NCBI RefSeq assembly: GCF_008831285.2 | Contig: NW_022205151.1 | Coordinates: forward strand, 1-25,047 | Origin: Nymphaea colorata | Taxonomy: Eukaryota; Streptophyta; Magnoliopsida; Nymphaeales; Nymphaeaceae | Direction: 5' to 3' | DNA: 25,047 bases | Shown: one piece after another, positions 9,236 through 19,115 of the stretch | Layout of the letters: the number at the start of each line of letters is the position of its first letter | Position numbering within the stretch: the stretch's first letter is position 1 | The notes under the pieces: model-generated | Seen by the model: the letters and a program-made list of their open reading frames with translations, nothing else | Told to the model about the DNA's origin: nothing | The model's database searches: none | Made by a program: the position numbers and the translations under genes

Positions 9236-9799
9236 ATGAATAAAAGTGAGAAGAAAGTAAGTAAACCTTCTGAAAAGTCACCCGCTTTGTCAAGTATTAT
9301 TCAACTAAAGCTGGTGGAGAGCTCACACAACACCTCGAATAAGTTTAAACTCGATGAACATTACCTCAAGGCCATGGGTTCCAATATTAATACTCCATCT
9401 ACGATCGCGGATTTCAAAAAATTTCATTCATGCGAACTTGGCGAGCGTAAAAAGTAACCGGCAGATCAGCATCAACAATATTTGAAGTCCTAAGTGAGGC
9501 ACAGAAGATGCGAATCGGCGACTAAAATCCTGACCTTGCGGTAGATTAAACTAGAAGAGGACAAATCCAAATAAAAGGAGAAGCGCTAACCTGTGGAAAC
9601 GATGGGAAAAAGCTCTTCTCGAAAGTTGTTTGTATCTATAGCCAAACGCAACGATCAAAGCAAGGAAAAAAAGTAAGTCACGGCTGAAATTAATCATATC
9701 GATTGCAACTTAGTTGCTGAGGAGAAGCACAAAAAACAGAAAATCAAGTTAAATGTCTACAAAGAAATTGCTCGCAAGAATATACATAATCTTAAGTGA
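9236..9799 (+). CDS. Unidentified basic protein, 187 aa
   Basis: One uninterrupted frame under TGA-only termination. It is Lys-rich from end to end (MNKSEKKVSKPSEKSPALSS at the start; NVYKEIARKNIHNLK at the end) with acidic/basic helices in the middle (LREIKLEEDKSKEKEKREP). A short patch GKSSSRKLFVSIAKRND is the only stretch resembling a motif, and it matches nothing I can name. There are no Cys pairs, signal peptide or membrane segment. The composition would suit a nucleic-acid or cytoskeleton binder. It lies upstream of separase, but no KEN box or clear destruction box was seen that would make it a securin candidate. Confidence 0.68.
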
Positions 9800-10128
9800 T
9801 TTAATAATGTTTTTAATCGATTCAACACTTCATAACTGCTTTCAACTTTTAAACCCCACTACTAGTTTTTCAAAATTAGAAATTAAAAACACCATAAGGC
9901 CAAAAGAATAATAATCATCATAGATGAGTTCAATCGTATCGTAAATATGCTCATATACTGGCTTCTTTATTAACCAATTAGTATTTACTTGTTGGGTTGG
10001 GTTGGGGTATTTGATTAATCCCCTCGATTTGACAAAGATTCGAGTAAATATTTTAGTTGAACGATGATTTGAATTCTATATTGTTTGACTATAATTTAGC
10101 ATTATTATTTGTGCGCATTCTTCAAACG
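9800..10128. other. 329-nt spacer with interstitial telomere-like repeat
   Basis: This is the longest gene-free stretch in the window. It is A/T-rich with no credible reading frame on either strand. Its one distinctive element is the G-rich telomere-like run near 9992-10007. The last 100 nt should hold the promoter and leader of the separase gene; in the separase frame a TGA at 10030-10032 precedes the first ATG at 10129. Confidence 0.6.
9992..10007 (+). repeat. Interstitial telomere-like run TTGGGTTGGGTTGGGG
   Basis: Two TTGGG units and one TTGGGG unit stand in A/T-rich intergenic DNA, in the same orientation as the right telomere. It is degenerate compared with the perfect G4T2 ends. It could be a scar of an old chromosome end or fusion, a protein-binding site upstream of separase, or chance. 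It has only three G-runs, too few for a standard intramolecular quadruplex. Confidence 0.75.
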
Positions 10129-13100
10129 ATGTCGACGACAACATCAAAAAAACACAAGGGTGATTATGAAATCGACCAGCAAATCATCGAAGCCCAGAAC
10201 CTGCTCTTTTCTGATTCAAAGGAGATACAAGAGATGAATTAGTTCGACTTCTTCAACCATCATGTAACTAATCTTATCAAAATCTTCTCGTGGATCGTTA
10301 CAAAGCGTGCTAAAAGGCCTGACTGGCTGGACCTCTACAAGAGGAGCATCAAGAACTGCTTCACATCGAAAAGAGTAACCATATGATCTACTTAGTACGA
10401 GGTCTTGATATTTCACTTCAAGACAGTCAAAAATTACTGGAGAACTACAGAATTGATGTTATCAGACTTGCTGTACTGCATGAATGCCATGCTTCAAAGC
10501 TATAGAAATTACGTTTCTCGAAGGGTGTGGCCGAAATTTGAATTAGATTAGGTTCTAATAGACTATAATATCAAACATTTCGACTCAAGGAAAATCTCCA
10601 TTCTCTAAAATACCATAAATATCCTATGCCAACACTACTCAAGCCAAGAACCCTCAACCAGTGAAGCCATTTTCTTCCACTATTTGAAATTCTGGAAAGG
10701 AGTGGAGAATATAAGCATACTTCTCTATGGAGCTAATTCATATTTGAAGTTTGTGAATGGACAAAAGGATGAAAACTTTCGGCCGCAGATGAGCGTATGG
10801 AAAATAACAAATACTATTATGGACTACTGCAGGGACAAAGATAACCTGAACAGTAGCATAATAACCATGTGCGGCAACATTATTCATGGCCTCATCGTAC
10901 TCTTAAGAAAGAAAAAATACCTATAAAACCTCAAACTGTTCAGCTATCAATAAAAGGCTGCCAGCTACGTCTTCATAGAGAGGCTGTTTGAGTTCATTAT
11001 CAAAATAGATCCCGATGATGACAATGGCTTATTGGTGTTACTGATTCAAGTCCTTATAGAATCTAAAGAGCAAGAAAAGCTTATGCTTATGAGCAACCCA
11101 ATGGTAAATTTAGATAAACAATCCAACCTAATCGATGCACTCAGATATTTCGCAAGCTTGGCTCATTAACTCAACAAACCAAAAATCTACAAAATCCCGT
11201 CTTTTTCAACTTTATTGTAGACAGCCAAGCACAACATTACTCTAATTGCTTCCTAGCTAAGCAAGACCAACTTTACAATGTTAATTTATACCATCTTCGT
11301 GCAAGTCTAAAACATCTAGGAAAAGGTATTATCCTATGATTTTTTTGGGGAACTCATGGAGCTAATTTAAAAATTCGAACCAAATAAGGCAGACATGCTT
11401 ATAAGGCTTATACCCTTCTATGATTTCACGATGGCGATGTAAGATTTAATAAAATTAAACTCTCTCCAAAGATTCCGAATAATGCACCTTTAGAAGAAAT
11501 TTTGCCTTCACCTAATCGATCACCTCAAGTAACAATCCAAATAAAGCAAAATGGCCTTTCTGAGCTATTTCAACTAAAACTTTTTGCCTTATTTTCAAAA
11601 AGTAAAACTAGGTTATCGCTCCTATTGCAAGTAAAAATTATAATATTTAGCATCATAAAGATCTTTTCAAGGCTTTCCTTTATTAAAGAATTTCAAGATA
11701 TCAGCTCTCGCTGTGTGAGTGCAATCATCAAGACGATTCATATCGATACCTACACCACTGATTTTGAAGCCCATGGCTATGGTTTTATCTTCGCAATTAT
11801 GATTAGCCATCGACCTGACCAAGAGGAAAGCTTTATACTAAACCATCAAAAGTACAAATGTGCAGCTGACATCATAAAATTACTAACAACTGACCTCATC
11901 AAAGGATTCAGAAGGTTCTAAGAGCAAAAAACCTTGAGTATTTGGTCTAACTATTTCAAAAAGGCCATCTATGCTCTCTTCTACTTCTATGATTGCATCG
12001 AGGAGGAAGTCATCGAAGACATTTAGTAGAGGCTGATAAGTATTGTAAAGGATCATCAACATTTCCCAACCATTCTCACTGTAATCAAGAGTATTGCAAT
12101 ATAGCTAATCAAATGTGAGGAACTATCTAAAAGAATTTGGCAAGGACAGCTTTAAAACATAGTAGAACTTTACGAAAGAATATACTAGTAGTCAAAAGAC
12201 CAACTTTAGATAAAGGACAATATAAATTTTATTGAGTTCTGCTTTAGCTTAAAGGCAGATATCTGTAATATGGTCCACAATCAAAATTGCAAATGCCTGG
12301 CAATATTTCAACGAAACCTACTCGACAGAATCGATGAAATGTAGATATCGATTTTAGATACAAAAGCTCATTACTATCTAGAAAAGCTTAATAAAGGTGT
12401 AATAATCGGTAACATCTGTAACTTCGCAGAAGTGTTATCAATTGCGATAAAATCGATCTTCTATATCGTCTATGAGTAAAAATATTTCATCAGAGCAGAA
12501 GTGAAGCAAAATTAATAAGGCCAAAAAGAAGAGAAAAACAATTTCGAATAGGAGATATAGGAATCAATGACCAAACTAGTCTAAGTGAAGAAAAAATGCG
12601 AATAAATATTACCTTTCTTTCGGAACTTCTATCTAGCATATAAGCTCAAGCTATATGTTGGTCTTGTGGAGATTAAAAACCTAAACTTATAATGTGGTAA
12701 GGACACATTATCTCAACTTAATGACCTTATGTACATGGCTCATCTATGTGGAATATAGGAGTTAAAGCAAATACTGCTAAGTGTTCGACTTTCTTTAATC
12801 TACTAAAATGAAAGTTTTGACATCTTCCTCTTGGAAATCGCAAAGTACCTATTCCTTGATATCCTAAATGAGGAGAAACCTTAACTAATCAGCTACATAG
12901 CAAACAGCATTGCCAGGTTGGAGGAGAAGAGTGAATATAAATAGATAATAGAGGTATTAATATTCGGAAAACTCGATGACTCATAGGGCAAGCTTCACAG
13001 AATTTACAAGATAATTTATCTATTAAAGGCAAACGGGCTACTATTCTTCAAGAGCGCTAGGGAAATTGCTTCATACGTCTATTCAAACATGTTTAGAGAT

Positions 13101-15248
13101 TTTTGCTTTTCAGCGACTCTAAAAAAATAGGTAAACTTAGTCAAGCCAACAAAAAATTCTGAGGCTCTTTCAGTAAGTGAGAAATAATACTGGACGAAAA
13201 ATTGCTGGTAGTAGGGATGGATGCTTACTAAGCTCCTCACAATGGTTAATTAAAAGTTGTTTGAGCAGGCCTTGACTTTCAACCAGATATCGAAGATCAG
13301 AAGCATAAACAAATTCTCATTAGTTTTTTATGCGAGAACCGCCCATATATGCGAGTTGACGACCCCATTACTTCTTAGCATGAAGAAGAATTAGCCTTTA
13401 AACTTGGTGAAAATTGTGGATTCTCTTCAGAAGCTATAGATAGGGTAGATAAACAAAACATCATACAGCGAGATAGATAAGATGATCTTTTCCAAAAGGA
13501 TATCGATTTCTATGCCGCAGGCAGGAAGGGCCAACCAAATCACAAGGCTTTATAATAAGATATCGCAATCATTTAACAGATGTCATAAAACTGGGGCTCT
13601 CTTAGCTGAAATATTCTGCCATTTAGCAGCTAAGCAGCTAAATCTGAACGAATACTAGGCACACATCCATAAAAACAGTTTAAGATTGTTCAACAGTAAG
13701 CTTTCCTAGGAAGACCAACATTTCATCGATGAACTGAAGCTTGTCGATCGATCATTAGACTAAGATCTAGACTATATTCAAAAGATGACAGAGAGACTTC
13801 TGTCAACAATCGTTACTAACTACACTAAAGCATTGATTGAAAAGGATTTCATATCTGGATTCATCGATTTAGCACTTGAAGAAGATAATATCGCAAGCTT
13901 GACTCCCAAACACCACCGAAAGATTGATCAAAATATTGCGAAAATTGCCCTTGCATTTGAAGGTTATAACTACATAATCAAGAAAATGTTCCTCCAGCTT
14001 CCAAAAACCTCGCTTAAAGAGTTAAATAACTCTGAATTGATCTCGGTATCTAACGAATCTCTGCAGACATATAAATTATATTGTTCCAAATACCCAAACC
14101 AGATCAATGAGGAGTTAAGAAAATTAAAACGCTCGCCTTATCCTGTCACATTAATATATCCTCTAGGTAAAAATATCTTCGCAATTTCATTTCTTCATTC
14201 TCTTCTGGTCACTTTTAGCAATCGCTATTTTTTCGAGGACAAAATTCAATAGTGTGAGCAACTGATATAATCCAACGATAAATTAATCTCGGTTAAGGAA
14301 GAGAAGTCAAAAGCTAACTTCAAAAAACGAGAGGGATTGGATCGGTAACTTGGAAAAATGTGTGAAAATATAGATATTGGAGTCTTTGATATAAACTTAC
14401 AGTTCATTCCCTCGACTGTTTATGCCTAATATGAAAAAATAGACATGAACATACTTAAATTTGCCTGTAATGATCCTAAAATATCAGAAAACCATTTCAG
14501 GACATATGCAAAAAGGTACCAGATCTATGGACTGTAATGCCTCCACAAAGCAAGAGATAAAATTCCAAGCAAGATACGATAAAACGAAAATATTCTACTT
14601 TTGATCCATGAAAAATACCTTCAGTTTCCATTCTAGCTCATCAAATCCATCAGACAAGAAAGAGGAATATATAGATTACCTTCGATTCAATATCTCTTCT
14701 AAAACTAATCTAAGCGGACCGAATACAGCATTAAGAACTGCAGATACTTAGTAAACACTAAGAACGACTTGGAAGACACATAAATGAGGTTCGATAAAAT
14801 CAAAAGTAGGTTTAGCGAATGGAGTGGAATTAGGAAAAAGATTCCATAGCTAGGGTAAGTTCAAATGCTTTTTAACCAATCATTATTCCTCTATATGGGC
14901 CATGGGAATGGTTTATAGCACTTTAAAGAAGATGATCTTTATCTATTATAGCCAAGATCATGCCTTATGCTTGTCTTCGGATGTAGTAGCGCTAAAATGG
15001 TATTTGAGTGTACATAACCCTTCGGTTCAGCATATATCCTTCTAATGAAAGGCTGCCCCGCTTACCTTGGCTGCCTATGGACAGTGACGGACGTCGAGAT
15101 TGACCGTGTGACTGAGGAGATCTTTTGTAACACGCGAATATAAAATCTTTCCTTGATACTTGATTCAGCAAGAAAGAAATGCTATTTTCCGCATGTTACT
15201 GGCAGTTCAACAGTCGTATATGGTCTCCCCGTTCGCCTCAAAAGATGA
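10129..15248 (+). CDS. ESP1: Separase, cohesin-cleaving cysteine protease
   Basis: This C50-family protease cleaves the cohesin kleisin at anaphase once APC/C removes its inhibitor securin. After removal of two introns (21 and 20 nt) it encodes 1692 aa, in the size range of the family. About 1500 residues form a helical N-terminal region with no recognisable sequence motif, as usual for separases. The C-terminal catalytic domain is clear: LYMGHGNGL with catalytic His at residue 1578, then SCLMLVFGCSSAK with catalytic Cys at 1605, followed by PFGSAYILLMKGCPAYLGCL and WTVTDVEIDRVTEEIF. The His-Cys distance (27) is close to that in human separase (26). Both catalytic residues are intact, so it should be active. 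No TGA occurs in frame outside the first intron. A securin could not be identified nearby. Confidence 0.93.
10375..10395 (+). other. 21-nt intron 1 of separase gene
   Basis: It begins GTAACCATATGATC and ends CTACTTAG. Its length is a multiple of three and it contains an in-frame TGA, so an unspliced message would terminate prematurely. The frame on both sides is the same. Confidence 0.9.
11631..11650 (+). other. 20-nt intron 2 of separase gene
   Basis: GTAAAAATTATAATATTTAG splits a codon (AA|C, Asn). Removal shifts the reading from the upstream frame to the frame that stays open for about 3.6 kb to the separase catalytic domain. Confidence 0.88.
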
Positions 15249-15312
15249 TTTTAATGATTTTGTCTTAATTCATCTATAGTATAGAAAAATTCTTTTATTA
15301 TTAATATAACTG

Positions 15313-16161
15313 ATGTAGGGTTAATCTAAAAATCATCTCAATAAAAAATATGTAGCCTTCGTGCATGCTTCTCCATTGCTGTTTACAGCTCCTCATTCAA
15401 AAGGTTTGAAAAGGAGTGAGAATTAAATCCATAAAAAATAAACATTCACCTCTTTGCTTGCTTGCACTCTTGCCAGAAAAACAGGAACCAACTCTTTCAT
15501 CTTTTGGGGGCCATCATAAAAAATAGTATAAGAAGACTTAGACCCAAACTATTTGAAAAAAGAAAAGTTTTCTTAAAGCCCGTTTCATCAAGCTCTACAT
15601 GCATGGGCACACCATAGCCAATAAAAGCCTCTGTTTCATATAGATATTCATGGAAAAGCCGATCGATCTTACAATTGTGTGATATAGGTGGGAATAAAAA
15701 GCATGGAAGTACATTGGCCAAATGATCCGCTTATCCCCAAGATCAGAAATTTTTTCTAAACCCATGAAAATATCTTTGCTGGCATCAAATTTGGATAATT
15801 CTAATGCTAATTCAACACCGATCCACAATTGCATGGTTACTGGGGTTCTAATGTTCACACGATGACGTAGCAAGCTATCCTCCATGGGATCCCAAGCATG
15901 CAAATTTAAATTCCTTTGATGGTTCGAAAACAGCTTGCATTGGATAAATAACTAAGGAAAAAATTTGCCAATATGATAAAATCCTTATACGAGACTGTAA
16001 TAGTCCCTGACTATAAGCACAAAAAGCGTGTTTACAAGATTTCAAAGGATGTTGGATCGAGCCTTAAGTCTACTGTCAAAAAAGATGAGTTAAAATAGCT
16101 TTCTGACCAAATATTCAAATATTAAACAACAGGACCAATCCCAGTCTAGACCATAAATTGA
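15313..16161 (+). CDS. N-formylglutamate amidohydrolase-like protein, copy A
   Basis: First of two adjacent paralogues; 282 aa, no intron. Motifs in order: LLFTAPHSKG (His28), LACTLARKTGTNSF, FHIDIHGKADR (109-119), VGIKSMEVHW, LHGYWGSNVHTMT and GIPSMQI-E-IP with E199 encoded by TAA. The arrangement PH...DxHG...N-P-HGY-G...Q-E-I resembles the N-formylglutamate amidohydrolase family, zinc hydrolases of the carboxypeptidase-like fold, where such His/Asp/Glu residues form the active site; the assignment is by remembered motif pattern only. If TAA and TAG were Gln, the active-site Glu and a second acidic residue (125) would be lost; read as Glu they are kept, which supports the peritrich code. The gene starts 64 nt after separase. 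Substrate unknown. Confidence 0.6.
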
Positions 16162-16296
16162 TCATATCGCACCATATCTTGCATATCTTGCTATTTTCGT
16201 ATTTAATTAGATCTTTGATAATTTTAATCAGAATTCATTAATTATTTAAATCTATTAATCATCACTTCCTTTCTCTAAAATATAGTAAAATCATAA

Positions 16297-17172
16297 ATGC
16301 AATAAACGGCAAAAAATCATCTAAAGAACAAGTACATCGCCTGCATCACCAAAACTCCTATCCTTTTCACAGCACCACATACTAAGAGACTACAAAGAGG
16401 AGGAAAAGAGTATGATGAAAAGACCAGGATTCATAACCGATAAATATATACCTCCTTCTTAGCTTGTGATTTCGCAAAAGGCACAGGCAAAAATTCTTAC
16501 ATGTTTTGGGGAGTTTCAAGTGTCATAAATTAAAAAGATCTTGATCCAAATTATCTGCTTCGAAAACATTTTGAAGGAAGCCCGTTTCATCAAAGTTTAC
16601 ACTACTGGGCCTCTCTTAACACTTAAATTCCGTTATTTCATGTTGACATTCATGGAAAAATGGACAGAAAATAGAACTGTGAGGTTGATGTAGGGATTAG
16701 AAGCATGGAAGCCCATTGGTAAGGAGATCAGTTAATTAAAAAGATTAGAATTTTCTTCGAAAAAGAAGAAAATATCTTCACAGGTCATAAGTTCGGTAAC
16801 TTTGACTGTTCATTCAATACCAATCCCTACCTGCATGGATACTGGGGCTGCTAAATTCATACGATGACCTAGCAAGCAATTATACTGGGAATACCAAGCA
16901 TCCAACTTGAAATTCCGTTTTCTGTTAGAAAAAAGCTATTTAAGGATGAAGCTTTGAGAACAAAATTCCATCTACTAATCAGGAGGCTTTACGACAACGT
17001 TATTGTTCCTGATTATAAGTAACGTGGAAGAAAATATTTTATCTCTAAAGAAATCGCTCAGAAGTTCCAACCAACTGTGGCCAAAGGCAAAGAGGAAGAT
17101 CAAGCTTATTTGCAAGTTTTAAATTTCTAAAAGAAAGAAGAAGCAAGCCTAAATACGAACAAATGCATTTGA
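16297..17172 (+). CDS. N-formylglutamate amidohydrolase-like protein, copy B
   Basis: Second paralogue, 291 aa, no intron, 135 nt after copy A and on the same strand. It has the same motif chain: ILFTAPHTKR (His28), FLACDFAKGTGKNS, FHVDIHGKMDR, VDVGIRSMEAHW, LHGYWGCEIHTMT, GIPSIQLEIP (Glu205, here a normal GAA codon), and IVPDYK near the C-terminus, shared with copy A. The copies differ at roughly half of their residues, so the duplication is old. Copy B has a longer insert after the PH motif (GGKEYDEKTRIHN) and a different Lys/Glu-rich tail. The conserved blocks suggest both are under selection as enzymes. The gene is convergent with the methyltransferase-like gene, with only 22 nt between the stop codons. 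Confidence 0.6.
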
Positions 17173-17194
17173 TATCCATCTAATTATTTAAGAA

Positions 17195-18217
17195 TCATTT
17201 TATCTGATGTTTCACTTTAGTTTTGGGTAGTTTTTAAAGCTCTATAAGTTTCGCATTGATTTCTGGGATCTCTTTCATCTCTTTCAAATTGGGAACTTTT
17301 CCATTTTTGCGATACTTAAGGACTAAAACTTTTAGCTATTCTCGAAGTTTTTATTACATTTGTTTTTTGATACTTTTTATCTATTCAACAGTCATTTCTT
17401 GCTTATCTTATACGACTGGTTAGTCATTTTGCTACTCAGCTTCACCTTCTGTTATGAAATATTTTGATACTTCTGACCTGACAACAGGCATAGAGAACAA
17501 AGTTTCAATTAGATATACTTTTTCCTTGCTCTTCTATAGCTTATATAAAGCTTGCCCTGATTATGAACGCGTCGGCCATATTCCAACTCCGTCTTTACTT
17601 AATTTTTTCATCATTTTTAAACTTAGATCTTATTAGAAATAGTATCCACCAATAATGACATCAAAGCTCTCATCATCAACTTTTTAGAGGTATTGATTTA
17701 AATCAGTACATTAAAATTTAATCCTTTAGCTATCTCTTCCTATTTTCTTTTGCAATTATTGGCAAAAGTTGATTGATTCAGGATAAATATCTATTCCTGA
17801 AATGGAATACTAATGAAGTGATTTGTTCTATAATACCTGGGCTATTAAAAATGCCAAATATCCATGACCAGTGCCAACATCTAAAATTCTCATATTATTT
17901 CTCCAATATTTGGTTAGATTGTTGACGATGACAGAATGGGTGAAAATATCTGTCATATTCTATCGATTCGAAATGGAATATGGTCTATTCTCATATGGAT
18001 TTTTAACCTTTGTAAAATTCTGCCTGTCTAATACTTTAAATGCCTATATTTCTTATTTTCCTTGTAAGAGGCCAGCTTTGACCATATTTTCAATAAGTTC
18101 CAGTTGGCTTTTTCCTTTGATGTTTACCGATAGCGACATGGTGGCAAGCAATGATGGAGAAATTCCTTCATATACATTGATCCCATAGCAAACTTTCCTT
18201 ATCAATGTCCTCATCAT
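17195..18217 (-). CDS. Protein-L-isoaspartate methyltransferase-like protein
   Basis: A SAM-dependent methyltransferase. The frame gives 340 aa from the first of two adjacent ATGs. Residues 35-110 follow the isoaspartate (D-aspartate) methyltransferase pattern: LELIENMVKAGLL, KVLDRENF, NPYENRPYSI. SAM motif I is RILDVGTGHGYLA (Asp113, Gly115/117/119); motif II-like ISGIDIYPES and DVIIGG follow. The substrate-binding stretch that normally reads like ISAPHMH is replaced by MTDIFTHSVI, so repair of isoaspartate is uncertain. The last ~100 residues form an added Glu/Lys/Gln-rich helix (MTVEEIKSIKKQM and onward) not present in the standard enzyme of about 225 aa. A possible 27-nt in-frame GTATTA...ATTAG intron just after motif I is not required. 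The gene is divergent from the next one, with 69 nt between starts. Confidence 0.72.
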
Positions 18218-18286
18218 TTATTTTTGGATAATTATAAATTAATCAATGCTTACTTAATTCATTTTAATAATCTTTCTATAGAAGAA

Positions 18287-19066
18287 ATGCAAGGATGGAA
18301 AGTTCTGAAGCTTTACTTCGATCAAAAGAGCATAGAGACTCTTTAGCTTCTCACTGACAGAGCAAGTCTAAAGAACCTAATAGAAGATAATACATTGGTT
18401 ATCTTACTTAGGCACATAGAAAATCTTCGTGAAATGGGCATTGAGTAATTACTAAAAACATTGCTCCTTATGATCTGCCTAATAAAGATAAATCCATCAA
18501 AAATGTACCATCTCCTACCTTTTAAAAGAATCAATCCATTTTAGTTCAAAAATGAAAAGTACAATGATTCTGAAAAGATGATCCTATAAAAGGTAATTTC
18601 TTATGCAAATCATCTAATCAGCGATGTATAGAACAAAGGAGATGTGGCCGGTTAGTTGGAATGCTTGACAAGTAATTTAGTCCAAATTTTTCACCTGATT
18701 GAATACAAGAACATCAAAATTGCCATCTATGCGAAGTTTTACTACTGGCTGGTAGAGGAGAGGCTTTACTCACTTTGGAGGGCCATAAGTAAAGATCTGA
18801 ACAGGTTGGGATAGCTAGAGCCCAAATAATTCAAGATCTTTTACTAGAATTATTGCCTATTTTGCAAATACCGAAGAAAAATCCCAAAGATAAAGCACAA
18901 GAATTTGAAGAGCGTGGAAATAACCCCTTAAACAAATCAGAAAGTAGAGTAGATGTACGCAGAGCTTCAGTAATAACATCTTCAAGAGCGTCAAAAAGGC
19001 TTATGGGAAAGCAGGATGCAGAATATGATAAATTTGATGAATAGCACAGATTGGGATGATTAATGA
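18287..19066 (+). CDS. Unidentified helical protein, 259 aa
   Basis: One uninterrupted frame under TGA-only termination. It begins MQGWKVLKLYFDQKSIETL and is predicted all-helical: leucine-rich stretches (DNTLVILLRHIENLREMG, LLKTLLLMICLIKINPSK), an aromatic helix (IKIAIYAKFYYWLVEERLYS), then a basic segment (YRRKIPKIKHKNLKS) and a Gln/Glu-rich end. This recalls an alpha-solenoid or scaffold more than an enzyme, but no family is recognised. The hydrophobic run near residues 70-85 is too short and broken to call a membrane anchor. The stop is 49 nt before the ABC transporter ATG. A second frame over 18853-19050 is also open but is judged a shadow. Confidence 0.65.
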
Positions 19067-19115
19067 GATTTTTCTATATCTATCAGATTTAGTTATTAAA
19101 CTATATTCAATTAGG

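Noticed and set aside
9236-9799. Basic protein next to separase as the securin inhibitor
   Set aside because: Securins are recognised by KEN/destruction boxes and a separase-binding segment; no KEN box or clear RxxL box is present and adjacency alone is weak evidence.
9992-10007. Telomere-like run as the end of a separate chromosome joined by misassembly
   Set aside because: Only two and a half degenerate units, flanked on both sides by ordinary spacer DNA; true ends here carry at least twelve perfect units.
18853-19050. Alternative frame (NPLNKSESRVDVRRASVITS) as a possible N-terminal exon of the ABC transporter
   Set aside because: It is in a different frame from both the 259-aa gene and the transporter, closes at TGA before 19060, and no convincing splice pair links it to the transporter. 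The local ATG at 19116 explains the transporter start.
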